A stretch of DNA of 6,348 nucleotides from Deltaproteobacteria bacterium (lineage in GTDB: Bacteria > Desulfobacterota > Binatia > UBA9968). The position numbers and the translations under genes were made by a program. The stretch covers positions 1 to 6,348 of the forward strand of contig JACPFE010000558.1 of assembly GCA_016183145.1 (NCBI GenBank), in the 5' to 3' direction. Below the pieces are notes generated by a model. The model was not told the origin of the DNA. It saw nothing but the letters and a program-made list of their open reading frames with translations, and did not search any database. The stretch's first letter is position 1. Every line of letters begins with the position of its first letter. Of the stretch, positions 1-5,730 are shown piece after piece.

Positions 1-68
1 GAAAGCGCCGTAGGGCAAACCATTCCCTAACGAGTATATCCGAGCTTATAAACGGAGGGTTTTGAACG
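1..68 (+). other. Leader of ctaD; possible tail of an upstream gene
   Basis: Frame 1 opens at the window edge, reads ESAVGQTIP and stops at TAA 28-30. This could be the end of an upstream gene, and subunit II (ctaC) is the usual neighbour here, but nine residues cannot identify it. Bases 9-32 can form a hairpin: TAGGG (11-15) pairs with CCCTA (25-29), extended by two pairs across a one-base bulge, with a 9-base loop. No T-run follows, so it is not a terminator. A strong Shine-Dalgarno, GGAGGG at 54-59, sits 9 bases before the ctaD start and fixes that start. Confidence 0.35.
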
Positions 69-1823
69 ATGAGCGATACCGCAGCGGCTGGCGCGGCCCA
101 CGCAGCGCATGGCCATCACGCAGAGCTTGGCTTCCTGAGCACCTACGTCTTTTCGACGGATCACAAAATGATCGGCCGCCAGTTTCTATTCCTCGGCCTC
201 TTCATGCTTTTGATCGGCGGGCTGCTGGCGATGATGATGCGGTGGCAATTGGCGTGGCCGGAGACTGCGGTGCCGGGGCTGAATTTCATTCCCGAGCCCT
301 ACATGTTTGGCGGGATCATTCCGCCCAATACCTACAACGCGCTGTTCACTATGCACGCGACCATCATGATCTTCTTCGTGGTCATGCCGATCATGGTCGG
401 CTGCTTCGGCAATTTCCTCATCCCTTTAATGATCGGCACCCGCGACATGGCCTTCCCCAAGCTGAACATGCTCTCTTTCTGGGTCGGCGCCGTATCCGGC
501 GTGGTAATGCTCGCCAGTTTCTTTGTCGCCGGCGGGCCTGCGGCGTCCGGCTGGACGGGTTACGCGACTCTTTCGGCCAGAGCGCAATACACCGGCGTGG
601 ATTGGGGGCAGAATCTTTGGATCATCAGCCTCCTGATCCTTGCCATCTCGTCGCTGATGGGCTCGATCAATTACATCACCACGATTATTAACATGCGCGC
701 GCCCGGCATGACTTACTTTCGCATGCCGCTGACGATCTGGTCGTTGTTTATTACGGCCATTCTTCTGCTCCTCGCGCTGCCGGTTCTCACGGCCGCCTTG
801 GCGATGCTGCTTTTCGATCGCACGCTCGGAACCAGTTTCTTCCTGCCGGAAGGCGGGGGAGAGCCGCTGCTGTGGCAGCATATGTTCTGGTTCTTCGGCC
901 ATCCGGAAGTCTACATCCTGGTGCTGCCGGCGATGGGTGTAACCTCGGATCTACTCTCGACGTTTTCCCGCAAGCCGATCTTCGGTTACCACGCCATGGC
1001 TTTCTCCATGATCGCCATCGCGTTTCTCTCCTGGATCGTGTGGGGCCATCACATGTTCGTCAGCGGCATGAACCCGCTGCTCGGCACGGCCTTCATGATG
1101 ACCACGATGGTGATCGCGGTGCCGTCGGCGATCAAGACCTTCAACTGGCTTGGTACTCTCTGGGGTGGATCCATCCGCTTCACTTCGCCGATGCTTTTTG
1201 CGTTAGGGTTTGTCTCGAATTTCTTGATCGGCGGTCTGAGCGGTATCTTCATGGCTTCCACGCCGGTGGACATCTTCATTCACGATACCTATTACATCGT
1301 CGCCCACTTCCATTACGTGGTCGCCGGGATCATCTTCGCGCTGTTCGCCGCGGTCTATTACTGGTTTCCCAAAATGTTCGGCCGCATGATGAATGAGCCG
1401 CTGGCGAAAATTCATTTTGTTCTGACCTATATCTTTTTCAACGGCGCCTTTTTCCCCATGCACTTTCTCGGCGTCGCCGGCCATATGCGGCGGATCTACA
1501 ACCCGATGCAGTATGAGTTCCTGATGCCCATGCAGCACTGGAATGTGTTCATTACCGTGAGCGCGCTTATTCTCGGCGCTTCGCAGATTTTCTTCCTCTA
1601 TAATTTCTTCTGGAGTCTGTTTGCCGGCCGGAAGGCCGAACGAAACCCCTGGCAGGCGAACACTCTGGAATGGATCGCGGCTTCGCCGCCGCCGCATGGA
1701 AACTTCGAAGTGCAGCCGGTGGTCTACCGCGGCCCGTACGAATACAGCTCGCCGGAAGTGAAAGAAGACTGGCTGCCGCAGGACAAAAACCTGGGAACCG
1801 GCGCGGCGGCGCGGGCGCACTAG
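69..1823 (+). CDS. ctaD: Cytochrome c oxidase subunit I, aa3-type (A1 subtype)
   Basis: This is the catalytic subunit of the inner-membrane terminal oxidase, reducing O2 to water and pumping protons; 584 residues, full length for the family. Residue assignments by alignment from memory to the Paracoccus enzyme: H96 and H415 for low-spin heme a, H413 for heme a3, H278, H327 and H328 for CuB, and Y282 as the cross-linked tyrosine of HPEVY. E280 in the same motif marks subtype A1. D-pathway N115, D126 and N133 and K-pathway S293 and K356 are present (the usual Thr near the Lys is S353). H405-D406 fit the Mg site, and R473-R474 the heme propionate arginines, here in a HMRRIYN context. About 12 hydrophobic helices are evident. 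The cytoplasmic N-terminus carries four histidines in residues 11-17. The start is set by GGAGGG at 54-59. The gene heads the visible operon; subunit II is not in the window. Confidence 0.98.
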   Translation: MSDTAAAGAAHAAHGHHAELGFLSTYVFSTDHKMIGRQFLFLGLFMLLIGGLLAMMMRWQLAWPETAVPGLNFIPEPYMFGGIIPPNTYNALFTMHATIMIFFVVMPIMVGCFGNFLIPLMIGTRDMAFPKLNMLSFWVGAVSGVVMLASFFVAGGPAASGWTGYATLSARAQYTGVDWGQNLWIISLLILAISSLMGSINYITTIINMRAPGMTYFRMPLTIWSLFITAILLLLALPVLTAALAMLLFDRTLGTSFFLPEGGGEPLLWQHMFWFFGHPEVYILVLPAMGVTSDLLSTFSRKPIFGYHAMAFSMIAIAFLSWIVWGHHMFVSGMNPLLGTAFMMTTMVIAVPSAIKTFNWLGTLWGGSIRFTSPMLFALGFVSNFLIGGLSGIFMASTPVDIFIHDTYYIVAHFHYVVAGIIFALFAAVYYWFPKMFGRMMNEPLAKIHFVLTYIFFNGAFFPMHFLGVAGHMRRIYNPMQYEFLMPMQHWNVFITVSALILGASQIFFLYNFFWSLFAGRKAERNPWQANTLEWIAASPPPHGNFEVQPVVYRGPYEYSSPEVKEDWLPQDKNLGTGAAARAH

Positions 1824-1825
1824 GA

Positions 1826-1860
1826 ACTAGAAGTCAGATGTCAGAAGTCAGAAGGATGAA
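1826..1860 (+). repeat. 7-bp tandem repeat at the ctaD-ctaA junction
   Basis: Three units in a row, GTCAGAT (1833-1839), GTCAGAA (1840-1846) and GTCAGAA (1847-1853), are flanked in the same phase by two degenerate units, ACTAGAA (1826-1832) and GGATGAA (1854-1860), each matching at four of seven positions. The array fills the gap after the ctaD stop and contains both candidate ctaA start codons (1838 and 1856). The recurring AGAAG across unit boundaries can act as a weak Shine-Dalgarno, for example 1843-1847, which lies 8 bases before the ATG at 1856. Confidence 0.7.
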
Positions 1861-2779
1861 GGCGGATTCGGTGTGGCCCCATCGGCTCGCGGTCGCGCTC
1901 GCTGGCGCGACTTTTCCATTGCTTTTCATCGGCGGCCTGGTCACCAGCAAAGGCGCGGGGCTCGCCGTTCCCGATTGGCCGACCAGCTTCGGTTACAATA
2001 TGTTTCTCTACCCGTGGTCGAAGATGGTCGGCGGAATTTTCTATGAACATAGCCATCGTCTGGTCGCGTCGGCGGTGGGATTCCTGACGATCATCCTGGC
2101 CGGAACGTTTTGGTTCACGGAATCACGTGCCTGGCTACGCTGGCTTGGCGTGGCTGCGCTCATGCTGGTCATCGCGCAAGGGGTTCTCGGCGGTTTGCGC
2201 GTCGTGTTGCTGCAACAGCCCTTGGCCATCGTTCATGCCGCCTTCGCCCAGGCCTTTTTCGCCCTGGCGGTCAGCCTGGCGGTATTTACGTCGGCGGGGT
2301 GGCGCGAAGCGCCTGGGGCGTTCGCCCTCGCGGAGGGCGTCCGGCTGCGCCGGCTCGCCGCGATCACAACCGGATTAATTTACATTCAAGCGATCTTCGG
2401 GGCGGTCTTGCGCTACACCGGCGAACGCGTCGACGCGCATCTGTTGTTCGCCGGCCTGGTGGCCTTGCACGTTATTTTCATCGTTATCAGGGTCGCCAGA
2501 ACGAATTCACAGCAAGTCGCCGTCGCTCGCCCGGCGCTCTGGCTCGCAATCCTGTTGGCGTTCCAACTCCTATTGGGCATTGCTGCTTATCTCGGCAAGT
2601 TTACCTCGGTGCTTCGGCTGTCGGCTGATCTGCTGGTATGGTTGACGACCACGCATCTGGTGATCGGCGCCGTGATGCTGGCCACAGCGTTGCTGTTGAC
2701 GTTGCGCTGTTATCGGTTGAGCGGCACGCCGGCGCCTCTGGCAAAGCACAACATTTTAAGCGAGCAGTTTTCGTCATGA
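1856..2779 (+). CDS. ctaA: Heme A synthase
   Basis: CtaA is a membrane enzyme that oxidises the C8 methyl of heme O to a formyl group, giving heme A for CtaD. From the chosen start it is 307 residues with about eight hydrophobic helices, as expected. Family signatures include GGLVTSKGAGLAVPDWP near residues 26-42, the catalytic ExxHR motif as E64-H67-R68 in YEHSHR, H127 in helix 4, H195 after the second-half GERVDAH motif, and H267 in TTHLVIGA. These are the likely heme ligands of the two pseudo-symmetric halves. The only cysteine is C285, so the extracellular cysteine pairs of the Bacillus type are absent. The start is uncertain: ATG 1856 has AGAAG 8 bases upstream, while ATG 1838 would add six residues (MSEVRR) encoded by the tandem repeat. 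The stop overlaps the ctaB start by ATGA. Confidence 0.95.
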   Translation: MKADSVWPHRLAVALAGATFPLLFIGGLVTSKGAGLAVPDWPTSFGYNMFLYPWSKMVGGIFYEHSHRLVASAVGFLTIILAGTFWFTESRAWLRWLGVAALMLVIAQGVLGGLRVVLLQQPLAIVHAAFAQAFFALAVSLAVFTSAGWREAPGAFALAEGVRLRRLAAITTGLIYIQAIFGAVLRYTGERVDAHLLFAGLVALHVIFIVIRVARTNSQQVAVARPALWLAILLAFQLLLGIAAYLGKFTSVLRLSADLLVWLTTTHLVIGAVMLATALLLTLRCYRLSGTPAPLAKHNILSEQFSS

Positions 2780-3681
2780 GCACGCGCAGCGCAGCCGTCG
2801 AAACAGCGCTCATCGGCGTCAAGCGCCGCGGCGCGGATTATTACGAGCTGGTCAAGCCCAACGTCGTATCGATGGTCCTGGTGACCGCCTTTGTGGGTTT
2901 TTACGTCGCGTCGCCGGAAATACCCGAGTATCTGCTGCTGATCAAGATGCTGTTCGGCACGGCCTTGGCGGCGGGCGGCACGCTCGCTCTCAATCAGTTC
3001 ATGGAACGGGAGACCGATGCGCTGATGGCGCGGACGCGCCGCCGCCCGATACCCGATGGGCGGGTGCAACCGGGTGAAGCGCTTTGCTTTGGGATATTAC
3101 TCGCGCTTTCCGGGCTCGTTTATCTCGCCATCGCGGTGAATTTTCTCAGCGCCCTGGTGACCGCCTTTATCACCCTGAGCTATCTGGTTCTCTATACGCC
3201 GATGAAGCCGCGCAGCTCGCTCTGCATGATCGTCGGCGCGGTGCCCGGCGCGCTGCCGCCGGTCATCGGCTGGGTGGCCGCCCGCGGTGATTTCGATACC
3301 GCGGCCTGGGTCTTGTTCGCCATCTTGTTCCTCTGGCAAATCCCCCACACGCTCGCGATCGCGCGCCTATACCGCGACGATTATGCCAAAGCGGGCATCC
3401 AGTTCCTGCCCGTAATCGAGCCGGATGGCGGCAGCACCAACCGGCAAATCGTCAGTCACTGCGCCGCTTTGTTGGCGGTGAGCTTGCTGCCGACATTGCT
3501 CGGGCTGGCCGGTGGCGTCTATTTCATCGTCGCATTCGCTCTCGGCTGCGGCTTTCTCGGCAGCGGGATTCGCCTCGCGACCTCGTCCACCCTTGCCCGC
3601 GCCCGGCAATTGCTCTTCGCGTCGTTAGTTTATTTACCCGTGCTGCTCCTGGTTATGGCGCTGGACCGAGTGCCGTCATGA
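2776..3681 (+). CDS. ctaB: Protoheme IX farnesyltransferase (heme O synthase)
   Basis: CtaB transfers the farnesyl group of farnesyl diphosphate to protoheme IX, making heme O, the substrate of CtaA; it is an inner-membrane UbiA-superfamily prenyltransferase. The protein has 301 residues, normal for the family, with multiple hydrophobic helices. The first Asp-rich motif is at residues 73-87 (N73, E77, D81, R86, in the pattern NQFMERETDALMART), followed by the RRRPIP loop that is characteristic of heme O synthases. YTPMKP is at 140-145. The second motif is WQIPH (187-191) with YRDDY (199-203). The ATG overlaps the ctaA stop (ATGA) with no clear Shine-Dalgarno, so translation is probably coupled. 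An in-frame ATG at 2638 would add 46 residues read out of frame from the ctaA coding region and is rejected. Confidence 0.97.
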   Translation: MSTRSAAVETALIGVKRRGADYYELVKPNVVSMVLVTAFVGFYVASPEIPEYLLLIKMLFGTALAAGGTLALNQFMERETDALMARTRRRPIPDGRVQPGEALCFGILLALSGLVYLAIAVNFLSALVTAFITLSYLVLYTPMKPRSSLCMIVGAVPGALPPVIGWVAARGDFDTAAWVLFAILFLWQIPHTLAIARLYRDDYAKAGIQFLPVIEPDGGSTNRQIVSHCAALLAVSLLPTLLGLAGGVYFIVAFALGCGFLGSGIRLATSSTLARARQLLFASLVYLPVLLLVMALDRVPS

Positions 3682-3803
3682 GCGAAGCCCTTATGATCCG
3701 ACCAGAGGGGCCACGGCTCAAGAACCGCCGCCTGGGCGTGATCCTGGCGCTGGCCATGTTGCTCTATATCGGGGCGGTGATCGCGTTTATCATCATATAT
3801 TAG
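3678..3803 (+). CDS. 41-residue single-helix protein, CoxF-like
   Basis: A short open frame starts at an ATGA overlap with the ctaB stop and ends at TAG 3801-3803. It encodes a polar, basic N-terminus (residues 1-18, including KNRR at 15-18) followed by one hydrophobic helix (about 19-41) reaching the C-terminus, so an N-in single-pass topology is likely. The position directly after ctaB, the size, and the Arg-rich segment followed by one helix resemble the small CoxF or cytochrome-oxidase small assembly proteins found beside ctaB and ctaG in proteobacteria. That is inference from layout, since the sequence is too short for a firm family call. Overlap with ctaB and the absence of another frame in this stretch support it being real. 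An internal ATG at codon 6 is a possible alternative start. Confidence 0.7.
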   Translation: MSEALMIRPEGPRLKNRRLGVILALAMLLYIGAVIAFIIIY

Positions 3804-3824
3804 GCGCTACGGCTAAAGTGGTTT

Positions 3825-4481
3825 ATGGCACAAACCTCGACTGCAAAACGCTTGGACGAAACGCTAGTCGAGCTTGAGTCAAAGCGACCCGGGTTCGGCG
3901 GCGGCGAGCCGCCGGTCCGTCCCAACGCGCCCGTCGGAAGCAACGCCTGGCTTGCAGTCTGGATGTTCCTTGGGGCCGAAGCGATGTTTTTTGCCGGCTT
4001 GATCGGCGCGTTTCTGGTCTTTCGCCTGAGCGCTGCGACCTGGCCGCCGCCGTTCCAGCCGCGCTTGCCGGTGGGCGTGACCGGGGTCAACACGGTGATT
4101 TTGCTTCTGAGCGCGTTCACCATGCGCCGCACGCTTACTTGCGTTCGCCTCGCCAACCCCAGAAAGGCTGTCCGTTTACTCGGCCTGACGGCGATCCTGG
4201 GCGCGGTTTTTCTCGCGGTTCAAGGCTACGAATGGCTGCGCTTGATCCAGTTCGGTCTGACGGTGTCGAGCAGCGTGTACGGCGGATTGTTCTATACCCT
4301 GATCGGCTTCCACGCGCTGCACGTGCTCGGCGCATTGATCTGGCTTGCGGTCGTTTTCGCTCGCGCAATAAAAGGCCGTTACTCCGCCCAACACCACCTC
4401 GGCCTACAAACCTGCGCGATGTACTGGACCTTCGTCGTCGCTTTGTGGCCGGCGCTCTACGGTTTGGTTTATCTCTATTAG
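3825..4481 (+). CDS. ctaE: Cytochrome c oxidase subunit III, copy 1 (divergent)
   Basis: This is the first of two subunit III proteins, 218 residues with five predicted helices, the short form lacking the first two helices of the mitochondrial type. A polar N-terminal tail (1-40) precedes helix 1. The conserved helix glutamate is E52 in GAEAMFFAG; GYEW is at 134-137 and GFHALHV at 161-167. The last helix reads YWTFVVALW, where the family usually has WHFVDxxW, so the His and Asp positions are T202 and V205. The related WPALYGLVYL ending is typical of a subgroup of bacterial subunit III proteins. Subunit III stabilises subunit I and helps proton uptake at the D-pathway mouth. No good Shine-Dalgarno precedes the ATG; the weak AAGTGG at 3816-3821 is only 3 bases away, and the 21-base gap from the preceding gene suggests reinitiation. 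Confidence 0.93.
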   Translation: MAQTSTAKRLDETLVELESKRPGFGGGEPPVRPNAPVGSNAWLAVWMFLGAEAMFFAGLIGAFLVFRLSAATWPPPFQPRLPVGVTGVNTVILLLSAFTMRRTLTCVRLANPRKAVRLLGLTAILGAVFLAVQGYEWLRLIQFGLTVSSSVYGGLFYTLIGFHALHVLGALIWLAVVFARAIKGRYSAQHHLGLQTCAMYWTFVVALWPALYGLVYLY

Positions 4482-4491
4482 ACAGGTTGGT

Positions 4492-4520
4492 TTGACAGTG
4501 GGGAATTGTTAGGCTAATTT
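4492..4520 (+). promoter_or_regulatory. Candidate internal promoter before the CAVC gene
   Basis: The 52-base gap between subunit III copy 1 and the next gene is AT-richer than its surroundings and contains a perfect TTGACA at 4492-4497. A -10-like element follows, either GCTAAT at 4513-4518 (15-base spacer, four of six matches) or TAATTT at 4515-4520 (17-base spacer, three of six). Transcription would begin about 4525, only some 8 bases before the ATG at 4534, which lacks a Shine-Dalgarno; a near-leaderless message would result. GACAGT (4494-4499) and ACTGTC (4524-4529) form a 6-bp inverted repeat around the -10. The evidence is motif matching only. Confidence 0.25.
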
Positions 4521-4533
4521 TCGACTGTCTCAG

Positions 4534-4824
4534 ATGCTGAAACGAAATACCCTCTTGACTTGGCTGCTCGCCGGTTTGGCGGCGGCGCTTGCACCGGCGC
4601 TCGCCCACGCCTGCGCCGTTTGTTTGACCGGCGACGGCGATCCGACGGCGGACGCGTTTAACTGGAGCGTGCTTTTTCTCATGGCGACGCCTTACACGGT
4701 CGTCGGTTCCATCGCCGGCTGGCTGTTTTACACGTACCGACGCGCCGCCGCAAAACGAAGTCAGGGCCAAGCAACCGAGAGTCCATTGCATTTAGCCTGG
4801 AGCGAGAAGGAGAGTGGAAGATGA
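4534..4824 (+). CDS. Small exported membrane protein with CAVC motif
   Basis: The product is 96 residues. Residues 1-26 look like a signal peptide: basic start MLKR, a hydrophobic core, and a likely signal peptidase I site at AHA before C27. The mature start is C27-A-V-C30, a CxxC pair followed by a short acidic stretch (GDGDPTAD). A second hydrophobic segment spans about 45-67, ended by YRR, and the tail is charged. I recognise the general type, namely small proteins starting CAVC-G with a following helix, encoded among cytochrome oxidase genes of several uncultured phyla, but know no assigned function. The cysteines facing the periplasm could bind copper or form a disulfide, which would suit a role in oxidase assembly; this is inference from motif and context. 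There is no Shine-Dalgarno at its start. Its stop overlaps the next gene (ATGA). Confidence 0.85.
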   Translation: MLKRNTLLTWLLAGLAAALAPALAHACAVCLTGDGDPTADAFNWSVLFLMATPYTVVGSIAGWLFYTYRRAAAKRSQGQATESPLHLAWSEKESGR

Positions 4825-5429
4825 GTGATGCTGCTGCGCTGCATGCGGGGGCTGAACCCCAAGAGTCCCCGCTCACCCCGGAGAGTTGGGGCAAGCTGGG
4901 GATGTGGCTGTTCCTGGCCGGCGACGCCATGTCGTTCGGCTGCTTGATCGTCGGTTACGGCATCCTGCGCCACGCGAGCAAAAGCTGGCCGGTGCCGGCG
5001 GCAGTTCTCGGCATCAACCTGACCGCGTTCATGACCTTCGTGCTGATTGTCAGCAGCGTTACCATGGTGCTGTCGCTTTCGGGAATTCAACATGGCGACC
5101 GGGCCAGATTCAAAAAGTTTATGGGCCTTACCATTCTGGGCGGCCTGTTTTTCCTGGGTTGCCAGGCCTACGAATGGACGCACTTGATTCGTGACATTTT
5201 GCCGAAACATAATCTGGCATTCAGCAAGGATCTGTTCGCGACGACGTTTTTCGTGCTTACCGGTTTTCACGGCATGCACGTGACCGGCGGCGTGATCTAC
5301 AATATTTGTGTATTGACGGCCGTCACCCGGGGCCGCTATCAGGCCAAACATGTGGAGATCGCCGGCCTTTATTGGCACTTCGTCGATCTCGTTTGGATAC
5401 TCATTTTCACTTTCGTTTATCTACTCTAG
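4821..5429 (+). CDS. ctaE: Cytochrome c oxidase subunit III, copy 2
   Basis: This second subunit III has 202 residues and five predicted helices, again the short form. The usual helix glutamate is replaced by D35 in FLAGDAMSFG. YEW is at 117-119, GFHGMHV at 148-154, and the final helix keeps the canonical YWHFVDLVW (184-192) with H186 and D189, which copy 1 lacks. It is therefore the more classical copy at the C-terminal end and the altered one at the glutamate site. It shares the FxLTGFHxxHV and GRYxxxH patterns with copy 1, so they are distant paralogues rather than a recent duplication. The start is clear: GAAGGAG at 4806-4812 lies 8 bases before the ATG, and the ATG overlaps the preceding stop. 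Its role is presumably as a structural subunit of the same oxidase. Confidence 0.95.
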   Translation: MSDAAALHAGAEPQESPLTPESWGKLGMWLFLAGDAMSFGCLIVGYGILRHASKSWPVPAAVLGINLTAFMTFVLIVSSVTMVLSLSGIQHGDRARFKKFMGLTILGGLFFLGCQAYEWTHLIRDILPKHNLAFSKDLFATTFFVLTGFHGMHVTGGVIYNICVLTAVTRGRYQAKHVEIAGLYWHFVDLVWILIFTFVYLL

Positions 5430-5451
5430 AAAAGCGCATAGGAGTTCTGCA

Positions 5452-5730
5452 ATGTCTGAAACCGCGCATCCCGAACCGAACTACATGGGCGTGTTTTGGT
5501 GGCTGCTGGCTTTGACGATCATTGAAATCGCGGTCATTTACTTGCCCCTCGCCAAGCTCGCCATCGCGATCATGTTAATTACCCTGGCGGTAACCAAAGC
5601 CGCGCTGGTCGCCCTGTACTTCATGCACTTGAAGTTCGAGCGGCGTACCTTGGCGCTGGTCGCTCTCAGTCCGTTCGTGCTTTGTGTTTTTCTAATTCTC
5701 ATGCTGACGCCCGACATTTTTCCCCGTTGA
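5452..5730 (+). CDS. ctaF: Cytochrome c oxidase subunit IV (prokaryotic type)
   Basis: The product is a small membrane protein of 92 residues with three hydrophobic helices (about 13-31, 36-58 and 67-85). The hallmark of the prokaryotic COX4 family, a lysine-containing helix ending in YFMHLKxE, is present as TKAALVALYFMHLKFE (48-63). The family is an accessory subunit of aa3- and caa3-type oxidases that packs against subunits I and III. The start is well supported by AGGAG at 5440-5444, 7 bases before the ATG, 22 bases after the subunit III copy 2 stop. The last codons overlap the TTG start proposed for the DUF420 gene. An in-frame upstream ATG at 5350 lies within the preceding gene and lacks support. 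Confidence 0.94.
   Translation: MSETAHPEPNYMGVFWWLLALTIIEIAVIYLPLAKLAIAIMLITLAVTKAALVALYFMHLKFERRTLALVALSPFVLCVFLILMLTPDIFPR

Noticed and set aside
47..52. TATAAA as a -10 promoter element before ctaD
   Set aside because: No -35 match lies at proper distance, and a transcript starting there would lose the strong Shine-Dalgarno at 54-59.
426..902. Minus-strand open frame of 158 codons inside ctaD
   Set aside because: It is antisense to conserved ctaD helices, with low-complexity charged composition and no recognisable motif.
1670..1855. Upstream ATG that would extend CtaA by 62 residues into ctaD
   Set aside because: The extension is an out-of-frame reading of the ctaD C-terminal coding region and does not resemble a CtaA N-terminus.
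2638..2775. Upstream ATG that would extend CtaB by 46 residues into ctaA
   Set aside because: The extension is out-of-frame ctaA sequence; the ATGA overlap at 2776 gives the usual CtaB length.
3825..5429. Recent tandem duplication of subunit III
   Set aside because: The two proteins share only family motifs, differ in termini and key residues, and no long nucleotide repeat is visible.
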